From assembly GCF_042431545.1 (NCBI RefSeq), contig NZ_JBHLYX010000001.1: a stretch of DNA of 64,000 nucleotides. One strand, written 5' to 3'. Source of the stretch: Pseudoalteromonas xiamenensis. GTDB taxonomy: Bacteria > Pseudomonadota > Gammaproteobacteria > Enterobacterales > Alteromonadaceae. Positions within the stretch are counted from its first letter, which is position 1; the number at the start of each line of letters is the position of its first letter. Below the pieces are notes generated by a model. The model worked only from the letters and a program-made list of their open reading frames with translations. It did not search any database and was not told the origin of the DNA. Below are positions 37,199 to 46,188 of this stretch, one piece after another. The translations under genes and the position numbers were made by a program.

Positions 37199-38269
37199 TT
37201 AGAAATCGTAACTAATGTGCTGATAGAAACGTACGTTCAGGTCCTGCTTTTCTGGTGAAATAGGCAACTGACTTGCGAAATCTCTAATGGTTGATTCGAC
37301 GTTATTCATGAATTTGCCATAGCCCATGTCATGCTTGTCAGACGCCTTGGCCACAATCACGAAATGCATCATTTCAGTAAGCTTATGTTCGTTGAAAATA
37401 ATGCTGATTTGCTTTTCATCGGAATTTGTATCAAAACTTAACTTTTGCAACTCACGATTGGTATCGGACTTATCGAGTTTACTGCTTCGTACAATAGGTA
37501 ATTTACCGTCTGCTACCATGGCATATAGATTTAGTTGTCTACCTGCGCAAGCTGTTTGGAATTTATCTGCTACTTCGTTATAAAAACTGCTGTAGTTACC
37601 ATCGTTCGCATTAGTATTAAACTCTGTTTTTACTGCACGTGTGACCGGCACATTAAACGTGACGTAAGTCATTTCTGAATGCTCGGCAGGCAGTTGGCAA
37701 TTTCTTGCCTGATAGCGAGGGTAGAGCGCGCGCAGTTTATAGCCGTAACTTTCTTTATTGCCTTTTGCTTTTGAAAACAAATCATACGTTAAGTGCTGAT
37801 GATCACGAACCCTAAAATTGAAGTTCGATTCTGGTAGTACGCTTTTTAGCTCAGTAAGCACCTTACGGACTTTTGCGTGGAAGTTTGCTGCTTGTGCGCG
37901 GAGCTCCTCACCTGTAGCCAAAAATAAAATGCGTATTTTGCGTGCTTTCCATGTTGAGTCAAAATAGCTTTTATGTGCTTCGTGATAACGAGGATTATAG
38001 AAAAATAGAATCTGCTTTTCCGTTTGCATTGCATATGCTTCTTCGTGAAAACGCACAACAGGCAACTTGTCATTCGCAATTAAATGAACATTATGCAATT
38101 CATATTCATCACAAAGTGCAAATAGCTGGCGCGCAACACGTTCATAACAACTTTCCAAGTCGTCAAAATAACGATAAAAAGAATCTTCAGGCTTAAACTC
38201 GGCCAGAATGTATTGGTTATTACGTGCATTGGTCGGTATGTATACGCGGTGTAAATTCATTGAAGCCAT
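37199..38269 (-). CDS. Conserved-type protein of unknown function with an internal duplication (possibly DUF3083)
   Basis: I do not recognise a function. The 356-residue protein has no signal peptide or membrane segment and appears cytoplasmic. It contains two similar halves. In the first are NDKLPVVRF, a stretch ending KIRILFLATG, and RVRDHQHLTYDLF near residue 165. In the second are DGKLPIVRS, a stretch ending MMHFVIVAKAS, and VRFYQHISYDF at the very end. GAGGGA lies 7 bases before the ATG. From memory it resembles the DUF3083 proteins of Shewanella and Pseudoalteromonas, but I cannot confirm this. It is transcribed alone, divergent from glnS. Confidence 0.75.
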   Translation of the reverse strand: MASMNLHRVYIPTNARNNQYILAEFKPEDSFYRYFDDLESCYERVARQLFALCDEYELHNVHLIANDKLPVVRFHEEAYAMQTEKQILFFYNPRYHEAHKSYFDSTWKARKIRILFLATGEELRAQAANFHAKVRKVLTELKSVLPESNFNFRVRDHQHLTYDLFSKAKGNKESYGYKLRALYPRYQARNCQLPAEHSEMTYVTFNVPVTRAVKTEFNTNANDGNYSSFYNEVADKFQTACAGRQLNLYAMVADGKLPIVRSSKLDKSDTNRELQKLSFDTNSDEKQISIIFNEHKLTEMMHFVIVAKASDKHDMGYGKFMNNVESTIRDFASQLPISPEKQDLNVRFYQHISYDF

Positions 38270-38505
38270 GATTTTGTCCCTCTAGCTGTCTTCATTGGCG
38301 CCACTATATTGGGTTTGCATGACTTTTTTATTGCGCTAGAACAAAATTCGTCACACTTTTGCCATTTGTTTGTTATTTATCCAATGAAGGTCAAATAAAA
38401 AGGGGATCTTTTCGCGTTTTATCGATTCTTAGCTCTGTATGTTGCGCAGAGTTTTTGTAATAATGTGGCGATATTTATTTGCATTGCATAGAGGATGCTT
38501 CTCAT

Positions 38506-40173
38506 ATGGCGGAGATAGAAAATCGCCCAAGTAACTTCATTCGTACTATTATCGACGAGGATTTAAACAGTGGAAAACACCAAAGCGTTCATACGCGTTT
38601 TCCGCCGGAGCCGAATGGCTTTTTACACATTGGTCACGCAAAGTCTATTTGTTTGAATTTTGGTATCGCAAAAGATTATCAGGGCCTATGTAATTTACGT
38701 TTTGACGACACAAACCCAGAAAAAGAAGATATTAACTACGTCAAATCGATTCAAGAAGATGTGAAGTGGTTAGGTTTTAACTGGGATGGTGATATCTGTT
38801 ATTCATCAAACTATTTTGAACAGTTACATGATTACGCTGTGGAGCTTATCCAAAAAGGTCTTGCGTATGTGTGTTTCTTATCGCCGGAAGAAGCGCGTGA
38901 ATACCGTGGTACATTGACTGAACCAGGCAGAAACAGCCCATACCGTGATACGCCAGTTGAGGAAAATTTGGCGTTGTTCGCAAAAATGCGCAATGGTGAG
39001 TTTAAAGAAGGCGAATGTGTTCTTCGCGCAAAGATTGATATGGCAAGCTCGTTTATCGTGCTGCGCGACCCAATTATTTACCGTATTAAGTTTGCACACC
39101 ATCATCAAACAGGTGATGCATGGTGTATCTACCCAATGTATGACTTCACACACTGTATTTCAGATGCATTGGAAGGGATCACGCATTCGCTTTGTACATT
39201 AGAATTCCAAGACAACCGTCGTCTATACGATTGGGTGTTGGACAATATTTCGATTGAATGCCATCCACAGCAAATCGAATTCTCGCGTCTGAACCTTGAA
39301 TATACGGTTATGTCGAAACGTAAGTTAAATGACTTAGTCGTTAATAACCAAGTCGACGGTTGGGACGATCCGCGTATGCCGACGATTGCGGGTCTTCGAC
39401 GTCGTGGCTATACACCGGCTTCAGTGCGCGAATTCTGCAAACGAATCGGTATCACAAAACAAGACAACATGGTCGAGATGGGCATGTTAGAAGCGTGTAT
39501 ACGTGAAGACTTGAATGAGCATGCACCTCGTGCGATGGCCGTAATCGACCCAATTAAAGTGGTTATTGAAAACTTTGACGAAGGCAAAGTGGAAGAGATC
39601 AACGCATCAAACCACCCGAATAATGAAAGTATGGGTTCGCGTGTATTACCTTTCACGAAGGAGCTTTACATTGAAAGTGAAGATTTTCGTGTTGAAGCGA
39701 ACAAACACTACAAGCGTTTAGTACTGGGTAAAGAAGTACGCCTGCGTAATGCCTACGTAATTAAAGCTGAGCGCTTTGATGAAGATGAGCAAGGTAATAT
39801 CACAACTATTTACTGTACTTATGACGCTGAAACGCTTGGCAAGAATCCAAGTGATGGCCGTAAAGTAAAAGGCGTGATCCATTGGGTTAGTGCTTCTCAC
39901 TCAATTGATGCGGAAGTGCGTCAATACGATCGTTTGTTTAGTGTGCCGAATCCAGCTGCGGCGGACAATTACACTGATGTGTTGAATCCTGACTCGTTAG
40001 TTATCATTAAAGGCGCGAAAGTTGAACCATCGCTTGCAAATGCGAAAGCAGAGCAAGGGTATCAGTTCGAGCGCTTAGGTTACTATTGCCGTGATAACAA
40101 GTCGGAAGGGTTGGTATTTAACCAAACAGTTGGTCTACGTGATTCATGGGCCAAAATGGACCAAGGCGAATAA
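38506..40173 (+). CDS. glnS: Glutaminyl-tRNA synthetase
   Basis: GlnS charges tRNA-Gln and is a class I synthetase of the direct (non-amidotransferase) route. The ATG at 38506 gives 555 residues (554 in E. coli). Visible are PEPNGFLHIGHAKSI (HIGH motif), VMSKRKL (KMSKS-type) and the C-terminal anticodon-binding beta barrels. An in-frame TTG 27 bases upstream is rejected because GAGGA lies between it and the ATG. It is followed by the fur gene in convergent orientation; in E. coli glnS is also near fur. Confidence 0.97.
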   Translation: MAEIENRPSNFIRTIIDEDLNSGKHQSVHTRFPPEPNGFLHIGHAKSICLNFGIAKDYQGLCNLRFDDTNPEKEDINYVKSIQEDVKWLGFNWDGDICYSSNYFEQLHDYAVELIQKGLAYVCFLSPEEAREYRGTLTEPGRNSPYRDTPVEENLALFAKMRNGEFKEGECVLRAKIDMASSFIVLRDPIIYRIKFAHHHQTGDAWCIYPMYDFTHCISDALEGITHSLCTLEFQDNRRLYDWVLDNISIECHPQQIEFSRLNLEYTVMSKRKLNDLVVNNQVDGWDDPRMPTIAGLRRRGYTPASVREFCKRIGITKQDNMVEMGMLEACIREDLNEHAPRAMAVIDPIKVVIENFDEGKVEEINASNHPNNESMGSRVLPFTKELYIESEDFRVEANKHYKRLVLGKEVRLRNAYVIKAERFDEDEQGNITTIYCTYDAETLGKNPSDGRKVKGVIHWVSASHSIDAEVRQYDRLFSVPNPAAADNYTDVLNPDSLVIIKGAKVEPSLANAKAEQGYQFERLGYYCRDNKSEGLVFNQTVGLRDSWAKMDQGE

Positions 40174-40226
40174 GCCTTTATTTACACCGTTCAGATTGAA
40201 TATTTGAGCGGTGTGAATTATCCAGA

Positions 40227-40260
40227 TATAAAAAAACCGGCAATTGCCGGTTTTTTTATA
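40227..40260. terminator. Bidirectional terminator between glnS and fur
   Basis: A perfect 34-base palindrome with core ACCGGCAATTGCCGGT is flanked by seven A on one side and seven T on the other. It therefore works for both convergent genes. Confidence 0.92.
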
Positions 40261-40268
40261 TCAATTAG

Positions 40269-40715
40269 TTAATTGCTATTTTCTTCAGCGTACTTTTTGC
40301 ACGCTGCAATATCTGTACATTCACCGTAGAGATATAAAGAATGGTTCGTCAAACGAATGCCATTGTTATCAGCGATTTGATCCTGACGTGATTCGATAAC
40401 CTCGTCTTCAAATTCAACTACACGACCACATTTTAGGCAAACAAGGTGATCGTGGTGTGATGAACCAGAAAGTTCGAATACAGACTTGCCGCCTTCAAAA
40501 TGGTGACGACTCACAATACCCGCGTCATCGAATTGGTTTAGAACTCGATAAACCGTTGCAAGGCCAATTTCTTCACCTTTGTCCAACAAGATTTTGTATA
40601 CATCCTCTGCGCTGATATGTTGATTATCAGGAGACTGGAGGATTTCCAGAATCTTGATGCGTGGTAGTGTGACCTTCAACCCGGCTTTTTTAAGTTCTAA
40701 ATTATGATCAGTCAT
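40269..40715 (-). CDS. fur: Ferric uptake regulator
   Basis: Fur is an iron-responsive repressor that acts as a dimer at Fur boxes. The ATG at 40715 gives 148 residues, as in E. coli, with a near-identical N-terminus (ELKKAGLKVTLPRIKILE). The DNA-recognition helix region is GLATVYRVLNQFDDAGIV, and the metal sites are HHDHLVCLKCG and LTNHSLYLYGEC. One gene likely under its control lies in this window: the transporter at 51913-53073, which has a perfect Fur box. It lies downstream of fldA, as in E. coli. Confidence 0.98.
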   Translation of the reverse strand: MTDHNLELKKAGLKVTLPRIKILEILQSPDNQHISAEDVYKILLDKGEEIGLATVYRVLNQFDDAGIVSRHHFEGGKSVFELSGSSHHDHLVCLKCGRVVEFEDEVIESRQDQIADNNGIRLTNHSLYLYGECTDIAACKKYAEENSN

Positions 40716-40780
40716 TAAATCTGTCTCAATTTTTATCTTTATAGTGTTATTTTTGTCAGTCCGCACGACTGGACCAACTT

Positions 40781-40809
40781 AGCATAACTCGGTGTGACTT
40801 GATATGCAA
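40781..40809 (-). promoter_or_regulatory. Putative fur promoter
   Basis: On the minus strand TTGCAT (40809-40804) and TATGCT (40786-40781) are 17 bases apart, about 65 bases before the fur ATG. Confidence 0.45.
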
Positions 40810-40822
40810 AAAATGCAATGAA

Positions 40823-41350
40823 CTAGTCTTCAAGCTCGCTTAAGCACATTTCTTCGTAAACTTGCTTACACCATGATTTAACGCGCTCTTCAGTTAATTC
40901 AGGTTGACGGTCTTCATCAATACCCAAACCAACAAAATGGTTTGCGTCAGCAAGGCCTTTTGATGCTTCAAAGTTGTAGCTGTCCGTTGGCCAATGACCA
41001 ACGACGATAGCACCTTTTTTCGTCACGATGTCATTTACCATGCCCATCGCGTCAAGGAAGTATTCAGCGTAGTCTTCTTGGTCACCACAGCCGAAAATCG
41101 CAACTAGCTTACCGTCGAAGTCAATTTCTTCAAGTTCAGGGAAGAAATCATCCCAATCACATTGCGCTTCACCGTAATACCAAGTAGGGATACCAAAAAG
41201 TAACAGATCGAATTCTGCGATGTCTTCTTTTGAACTCTTAGCGATGTCTTTAACATCCACTAATTTTTTACCAAGCTCTTTTTGAATCATCTTTGCAACG
41301 TGTTCTGTGTTGCCTGTGTCACTTCCGAAAAAAATACCTACACTAGCCAT
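40823..41350 (-). CDS. fldA: Flavodoxin, long-chain
   Basis: FldA is a small FMN electron carrier that replaces ferredoxin and supplies radical-SAM and other enzymes. The 175 residues (176 in E. coli) show the FMN phosphate loop GIFFGSDTGNTEHVA at the start, GIPTWYYGEAQCDW and FGCGDQEDYAEYF. It lies 15 bases after ybfE and upstream of fur, the same order as in E. coli. Confidence 0.97.
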   Translation of the reverse strand: MASVGIFFGSDTGNTEHVAKMIQKELGKKLVDVKDIAKSSKEDIAEFDLLLFGIPTWYYGEAQCDWDDFFPELEEIDFDGKLVAIFGCGDQEDYAEYFLDAMGMVNDIVTKKGAIVVGHWPTDSYNFEASKGLADANHFVGLGIDEDRQPELTEERVKSWCKQVYEEMCLSELED

Positions 41351-41365
41351 GTACGTGTTTACCTT

Positions 41366-41644
41366 CTATCTATTAATCGCTAATTTTTCTTGCAATATGG
41401 TTTCGATAAGCGCACTGCGACTCAAATTTTGCGCTTCAGCCATATCACTTAATGCTTGATACAACTCAGATGAGACCTTGAATTCAATTCGCTTGAGGCC
41501 ACGAGCTCTGTCTCGTTTCATCTGATTTCGTTTGTTGACCTTTAATTGCATTTCCCTCGGTAGGGGATTGGTTTTTGGCCTGCCAGGTCTTTTTTCATTT
41601 TCGAATAGGTCAATCGTAGTCCTATCTGCGTCCGACTTGGCCAT
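41366..41644 (-). CDS. ybfE: LexA-regulated protein YbfE family
   Basis: The ATG at 41644 gives 92 residues matching E. coli YbfE: DRTTIDLFENEKRPGRPKTN at the start, KRNQMKRDRARGLKRIEFKV in the middle and a C-terminal ribbon-helix-helix-like part (LSRSALIETILQEKL). The role is unknown. The arrangement suggests DNA binding. Its start overlaps the end of the upstream DUF2788 gene closely, and fldA follows, so it belongs to the ybfE-fldA-fur group. Confidence 0.93.
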   Translation of the reverse strand: MAKSDADRTTIDLFENEKRPGRPKTNPLPREMQLKVNKRNQMKRDRARGLKRIEFKVSSELYQALSDMAEAQNLSRSALIETILQEKLAINR

Positions 41645-41646
41645 AG

Positions 41647-41868
41647 TTAACCGACACCCGCACCTTGCCAAAATACTTGAATAAGGCCTTTAGCAATGAA
41701 CCCAGCACAGCCGAGGAACAATACCAACCAAACGATCTGACGGCCAAATTTCGGCACATCACCTTTTTTTAGAACGTCCTGAATTGCCATGCCTATAAGA
41801 AAGAATATTCCAGCTAAGCCGAAGTATAGGCCAATGGTTTCAATTTCGTTGATAAAGATGTCAACCAT
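41647..41868 (-). CDS. DUF2788 small membrane protein
   Basis: The 73-residue protein has two hydrophobic helices (about residues 12-30 and 45-65) joined by a basic loop (QDVLKKGDVPKFGRQ), the DUF2788 pattern. Function unknown; inner membrane inferred. It ends 2 bases before the ybfE ATG, so the two are probably co-transcribed. This gene is absent at the E. coli locus. Confidence 0.85.
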   Translation of the reverse strand: MVDIFINEIETIGLYFGLAGIFFLIGMAIQDVLKKGDVPKFGRQIVWLVLFLGCAGFIAKGLIQVFWQGAGVG

Positions 41869-41953
41869 GCTTCAAAAACCCATAAATAAAACGCGGCGTA
41901 CTATAACACATTCAATTCGAGAAATTTAACCTTCGATTGTAAAATCAGCTTGA

Positions 41954-42730
41954 TTATTGAAGAAAATCAATAATCGCCTTATTTACTACTAATGGCTTCT
42001 CTGCGTGGAGCCAATGTCCAGCGCCATGAACGACTCGGCCTTTAGAATTTGGGAATAATTTAGCGATGACATCACGGTGTTCAGCCAGTATGTAGTCGGA
42101 TTCACTACCTTTTACAAACAGAGTCTCACACAAACAAGAATCATTTGCATCTATATTTGTTAAAATATTTTGATACTGTGCACTCAATACATCTAAATTA
42201 AAACGCCAATTAAATTCACCAGAATCGTTTTTTTGCAAACTTTTCAACAAAAACTGGCGTACGCCCATTTCCTTGATATAGACAGACATTATTTCGTCTG
42301 CTTGAGTGCGGCTAGAAATGGTGACGTTAGTAACAGCGTTGAGCGCGCTAAAAATGGCATCATGTCGACTATGATAAGCAACTGGTGCGATGTCTAAAAC
42401 AACCAGTTTCGCGACCATGTCTGGGTGTTTCTGCGCGATTTGCATTGCGACTTTTCCACCCATTGAATGGCCAACAATATAGGCTTTTTCGATATGTAGG
42501 CCTTTAAGCGTTTCCACAACGTCATTCGCTAAACTCGGGTAATTATGCGTAGCCGCGTGAGGGGAAAGTCCATGATTTCTCAAGTCCATGTTAATTATGT
42601 CATAGTTCTCGCCTAACGCCTTCCCAATGATGTTCAGGTTCTCTAATGATCCAAATAGTCCATGTAGTAAAACAACGGGCAAAGTAGATGTTTGGTTTGT
42701 TGCTTGGGTAAGTTTGTAGTTGAGCAGCAT
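41954..42730 (-). CDS. ybfF: Alpha/beta-hydrolase YbfF (acyl-CoA esterase type)
   Basis: YbfF is a cytoplasmic esterase with activity on acyl thioesters. The 258 residues show PVVLLHGLFGSLENL (oxyanion hole), the nucleophile elbow VGHSMGGKVAM and the final catalytic histidine in VHGAGHWLHAEKP. Placement between ybfE and seqA is as in E. coli. It diverges from seqA. Confidence 0.93.
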   Translation of the reverse strand: MLLNYKLTQATNQTSTLPVVLLHGLFGSLENLNIIGKALGENYDIINMDLRNHGLSPHAATHNYPSLANDVVETLKGLHIEKAYIVGHSMGGKVAMQIAQKHPDMVAKLVVLDIAPVAYHSRHDAIFSALNAVTNVTISSRTQADEIMSVYIKEMGVRQFLLKSLQKNDSGEFNWRFNLDVLSAQYQNILTNIDANDSCLCETLFVKGSESDYILAEHRDVIAKLFPNSKGRVVHGAGHWLHAEKPLVVNKAIIDFLQ

Positions 42731-42804
42731 AACTTAATGTCAGAGATTTGAATTACTCGCTATTTTGCCAGTATCAAACGGTTTTTCAAAGCCGTAGAGG
42801 AAAT

Positions 42805-42828
42805 GATCAAATAAGGATATAATCGATC
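42805..42828 (+). promoter_or_regulatory. Putative seqA promoter -10 flanked by two GATC sites
   Basis: TATAAT (perfect -10) at 42818-42823 is flanked by GATC at 42805-42808 and 42825-42828, 20 bases apart. That is two helical turns, a spacing suited to SeqA binding of hemimethylated DNA. A good -35 is not seen. Confidence 0.45.
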
Positions 42829-42862
42829 AAACTGAAAAGTAAAAGTCAGTAGTAGGAATAAA

Positions 42863-43423
42863 ATGAAAAACATAGAAATAGATGACGAGTTATATCAATA
42901 CATTGCAAGCAATACCCAAAGTATTGGAGAAAGTGCTTCTCAGATCCTTCGTCGTTTATTAAATCTAGACCCAGCTAAAGCAACTGTTAAAAAACTAGAA
43001 CCACATACAGTAGGGTTAGAAAAAGAAACTAAGGTCGTTGAAGAAGTAAAAGAAAAGCCGGTTGTCACATCTGTGTCAAAGCCTGCAGCTAGTGTATTCA
43101 ATGTGCTAAATAAAGAAGAACTTGCGATGCAAAAAGGCGTAGTAGGTCGTTTCTTATTTATTTTGTCTGCTTTTTATCGTACGCACAAAGGAGCATTCAA
43201 ATCCGTGCTTGATATTAAAGGTAGAGATCGCATTTACTTCGCCATGAGCAAAGAAGAACTTCTTGAAAGCGGTAGCAGTATGAATCCAAAACAAATTGAA
43301 GGCAGTGAGTTTTGGGTCATGACCAATTCAAACACAACCAGAAAGAAAATGATGTTGCATGAGGTTGCGTTATCTTTAGGCTATTCTGAAGATCAAGCTG
43401 AAAAGATCCGCGATTACCTGTAA
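42863..43423 (+). CDS. seqA: Replication initiation regulator SeqA
   Basis: SeqA binds hemimethylated GATC sites, sequesters oriC and limits initiation. The 186 residues (181 in E. coli) have the N-terminal multimerisation domain (MKNIEIDDELYQYIASNTQ), a variable acidic linker and the C-terminal GATC-binding domain with FVMTNSNTTRKK-type residues (here WVMTNSNTTRKK) near residue 155. It is followed 19 bases later by pgm, as in E. coli. Its presence implies a Dam methylase elsewhere. Confidence 0.96.
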   Translation: MKNIEIDDELYQYIASNTQSIGESASQILRRLLNLDPAKATVKKLEPHTVGLEKETKVVEEVKEKPVVTSVSKPAASVFNVLNKEELAMQKGVVGRFLFILSAFYRTHKGAFKSVLDIKGRDRIYFAMSKEELLESGSSMNPKQIEGSEFWVMTNSNTTRKKMMLHEVALSLGYSEDQAEKIRDYL

Positions 43424-43442
43424 GGACTAAAAAGGACAAACT

Positions 43443-45083
43443 ATGGCAATTCACCCTGGTGCTGGTAAACCTGCTCCGAAATCAGAACTGGTAAACATTC
43501 CTAAACTTGTATCGTCTTATTATCTTAATGAGCCTGACCTTGAACAATTTCCAGAACAGTGCGTTGAATTTGGCACCTCGGGTCACCGTGGGTGTTCTTA
43601 CAATGTAAAATTTAACGAATCACATATTTTGGCTGTAACTCAAGCTATTTGCGATTATCGTAAAGCCAACAATATTTTTGGTCCATTGTTCTTAGGCAAA
43701 GATACACACGCGCTCTCAGAAGCGGCGTTTAATTCGGCGGTCGAAGTACTTGTTGCGAATGAGGTTCAGGTCATTACTCAGGAAAATGACGATTTCACGC
43801 CAACTCCTGTTATCAGCCATGCCATAGTTACGCATAACAAAGCTCATCCTCATGAACTTGCGGATGGGATTGTCGTCACTCCTTCACATAACCCACCTGA
43901 AGATGGTGGATTTAAGTACAATCCGCCAAATGGAGGACCTGCTGATACAGAGGTGACTAAGTGGATTGAAGACAGAGCCAATCAACTTTTACTTGAAGAT
44001 TTGGTCGAGGTTGAACTATTCCCTTATGCGAAAGCCCGCCGTTCTGGCTTTATTAAATACGAAGATTTAATAACGCCTTACGTCGAAGACCTGTCTAATA
44101 TCATCGATTTTGATGCGATCAAACAAGCAAATGTAAAGATAGGTGTTGATCCTCTCGGTGGTTCAGGCATTAATTTTTGGCCGGTGATCGCAACTCATTA
44201 CGGATTAGACATTACGGTTGTTAATGAAGACGTGGACCCGCGATTTGCTTTTATGCCGTTGGACAAAGATGGCAAAATTCGCATGGATTGTTCTTCACCT
44301 TACGCGATGGCTAACTTGATTGCGTTAAAAGATGAATACGATATCGGTATTGGTAATGATCCTGATTACGATCGTCATGGCATAGTAACGAAAGATGGAC
44401 TAATGAATCCAAACCATTATCTTGCCGTTGCCATCGATTACTTAATGACCCACAGACCTAACTGGCCAAATAGCCTTAAAGTCGGCAAAACGTTAGTATC
44501 CAGTGCCATGATAGACAAAGTAGTCAATGATCTTGGTAAAGACGTTTACGAAGTACCAGTTGGTTTTAAGTGGTTCGTTGATGGTTTAGCGCAAGGCACT
44601 TTAGCGTTTGGTGGTGAAGAAAGCGCTGGAGCCTCATTTTTACGTAAAGATGGTACTGTTTGGAATACCGATAAAGACGGTTTTATTCTCGGACTGCTTG
44701 CGGCTGAAATACTCGCTGTAACTGGTAAGACTCCATCAGAACGCTATCGCGAGTTTGAAGCCAAATTTGGTGCGCCACTTTACAAACGGATCGATGCGCC
44801 AGCGAGTTCATCACAAAAAGCGAAGTTGAAATCATTAAGCGCTTCAGATGTAAAAGCGGACGTACTGGCAGGTGATAAGATCACTCAAATCTTAACGCAT
44901 GCGCCTGGTAATGGCGGTGCGATAGGTGGTTTAAAAGTTGTGACGGAGTCGGGATGGTTTGCAGCTCGTCCATCCGGTACAGAAGAAATCTATAAAATCT
45001 ATTTAGAGTCGTTTAAAGGAGAAGCTCATTTAAACGAACTAGAAAAAGAAGCGAAAGCGCTAGTTGATAGCGTGATCCGCTAA
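43443..45083 (+). CDS. pgm: Phosphoglucomutase (alpha-D-glucose)
   Basis: Pgm interconverts glucose 1-phosphate and glucose 6-phosphate, linking glycolysis to UDP-glucose and cell-envelope sugars. It has 546 residues, equal to E. coli. The active serine is in VTPSHNPPEDGGFKYNPP, the metal loop is GNDPDYDRHGI, the sugar loop is GGEESAGASF and the phosphate loop is RPSGTEEIYKIY. Confidence 0.97.
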   Translation: MAIHPGAGKPAPKSELVNIPKLVSSYYLNEPDLEQFPEQCVEFGTSGHRGCSYNVKFNESHILAVTQAICDYRKANNIFGPLFLGKDTHALSEAAFNSAVEVLVANEVQVITQENDDFTPTPVISHAIVTHNKAHPHELADGIVVTPSHNPPEDGGFKYNPPNGGPADTEVTKWIEDRANQLLLEDLVEVELFPYAKARRSGFIKYEDLITPYVEDLSNIIDFDAIKQANVKIGVDPLGGSGINFWPVIATHYGLDITVVNEDVDPRFAFMPLDKDGKIRMDCSSPYAMANLIALKDEYDIGIGNDPDYDRHGIVTKDGLMNPNHYLAVAIDYLMTHRPNWPNSLKVGKTLVSSAMIDKVVNDLGKDVYEVPVGFKWFVDGLAQGTLAFGGEESAGASFLRKDGTVWNTDKDGFILGLLAAEILAVTGKTPSERYREFEAKFGAPLYKRIDAPASSSQKAKLKSLSASDVKADVLAGDKITQILTHAPGNGGAIGGLKVVTESGWFAARPSGTEEIYKIYLESFKGEAHLNELEKEAKALVDSVIR

Positions 45084-45097
45084 CTCCATTTACAAAT

Positions 45098-45126
45098 AAG
45101 GCCATACGTTCGTATGGCCTTTTTTT
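45098..45126 (+). terminator. Intrinsic terminator of seqA-pgm
   Basis: AAGGCCATACG, loop TT, CGTATGGCCTT and a T-run start 15 bases after pgm. Confidence 0.94.
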
Positions 45127-45150
45127 ATATCTCTCACACAAGGTGACAGT

Positions 45151-46188
45151 ATGTACCTAGACAATTTAAAACAGACGGGTGATTTTTTATCCCTTACTCG
45201 ACAACATGAATGGCATTTAGAAGCAAGTCAATTTGAACTAAACAATGGCACGAAAGTAGTCGTTCGTGATACGGGCGTCATTGAGTTTACGCCAGCGGAA
45301 TTAGGCGATAAAGACATAGTTTTATCCTCGGGTATTCATGGTAACGAAACTGCGCCCATTGAAATTTGCGCTGAGTTAATTGAAAAGCTTATCCGCGAAG
45401 AGCTGACCGCAGCGCATCGGGTATTGTTTATTTTTGGTAATCCTGCATCAATGAATATTGAAAAGCGCTTTGTTGAAGAGAACATGAACCGACTTTTCAG
45501 TGGTAGCCATAGTAAAGGCGAAGGATTAGTAAACGAAGAACGCAAGCGGGCAAAAAAATTAGAAGATTATGTACGCGATTTCTTTACTCAAATTGACGGT
45601 GAAAGAATGCGTTGCCATTACGACCTCCATACTGCTATCCGGGGATCAAAAAACGAAAAGTTCGCAGTTTACCCCTACTTACATGGCAAGCCATGGAAGA
45701 AATCTCAATTACAGTTTCTAGGTGCATGCGGAGTGAATACGGTATTGATGATGCAATCACCAGCAACGACATTTAGCTATTTTTCGTCAAATGAGTTTGG
45801 TGCGGATGCGTTTACTGTTGAGCTCGGACAAGTGCAGCCTTTTGGTCAAAATGACATGACGAGATTCGACGATGCAAAAGTCACGCTGGAAGCATTAATT
45901 ATTCAAGATGAAATTAAATACAGCGAATTTAATGCAAGTGACTATGAGGTTTTCAACGTGCATCGCACAATAAACCGAACGCAAGACGATTTTACACTTG
46001 CCTTTGCAGATGACGTGGTTAATTTCGAAAGCTTCAACAAAGGTGAATTGCTTGCAACGGACGGTGAAAATCAAATCTTTGCGGAAGTAGACGGCGAGGC
46101 GATTATCTTTCCCAATGCGAGTGTAGCGATTGGACAGCGTGCAATCTTAACAGTGTTGCCAATGGCTATTGACGAGCGATTTGTGTAA
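45151..46188 (+). CDS. astE: Succinylglutamate desuccinylase
   Basis: AstE is the last enzyme of the arginine succinyltransferase pathway, releasing glutamate and succinate. It is a zinc enzyme of the M14/AstE-AspA type with 345 residues. Zinc and catalytic motifs are SSGIHGNETAPIEI near residue 60 (HxxE), CHYDLHTAIRG near residue 155 (His ligand) and FTVELGQVQPFG near residue 220 (catalytic Glu). No other ast genes are near, so it stands alone here. It supplies glutamate to the glutamate dehydrogenase and succinate to SDH, both encoded in this window. Confidence 0.95.
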   Translation: MYLDNLKQTGDFLSLTRQHEWHLEASQFELNNGTKVVVRDTGVIEFTPAELGDKDIVLSSGIHGNETAPIEICAELIEKLIREELTAAHRVLFIFGNPASMNIEKRFVEENMNRLFSGSHSKGEGLVNEERKRAKKLEDYVRDFFTQIDGERMRCHYDLHTAIRGSKNEKFAVYPYLHGKPWKKSQLQFLGACGVNTVLMMQSPATTFSYFSSNEFGADAFTVELGQVQPFGQNDMTRFDDAKVTLEALIIQDEIKYSEFNASDYEVFNVHRTINRTQDDFTLAFADDVVNFESFNKGELLATDGENQIFAEVDGEAIIFPNASVAIGQRAILTVLPMAIDERFV

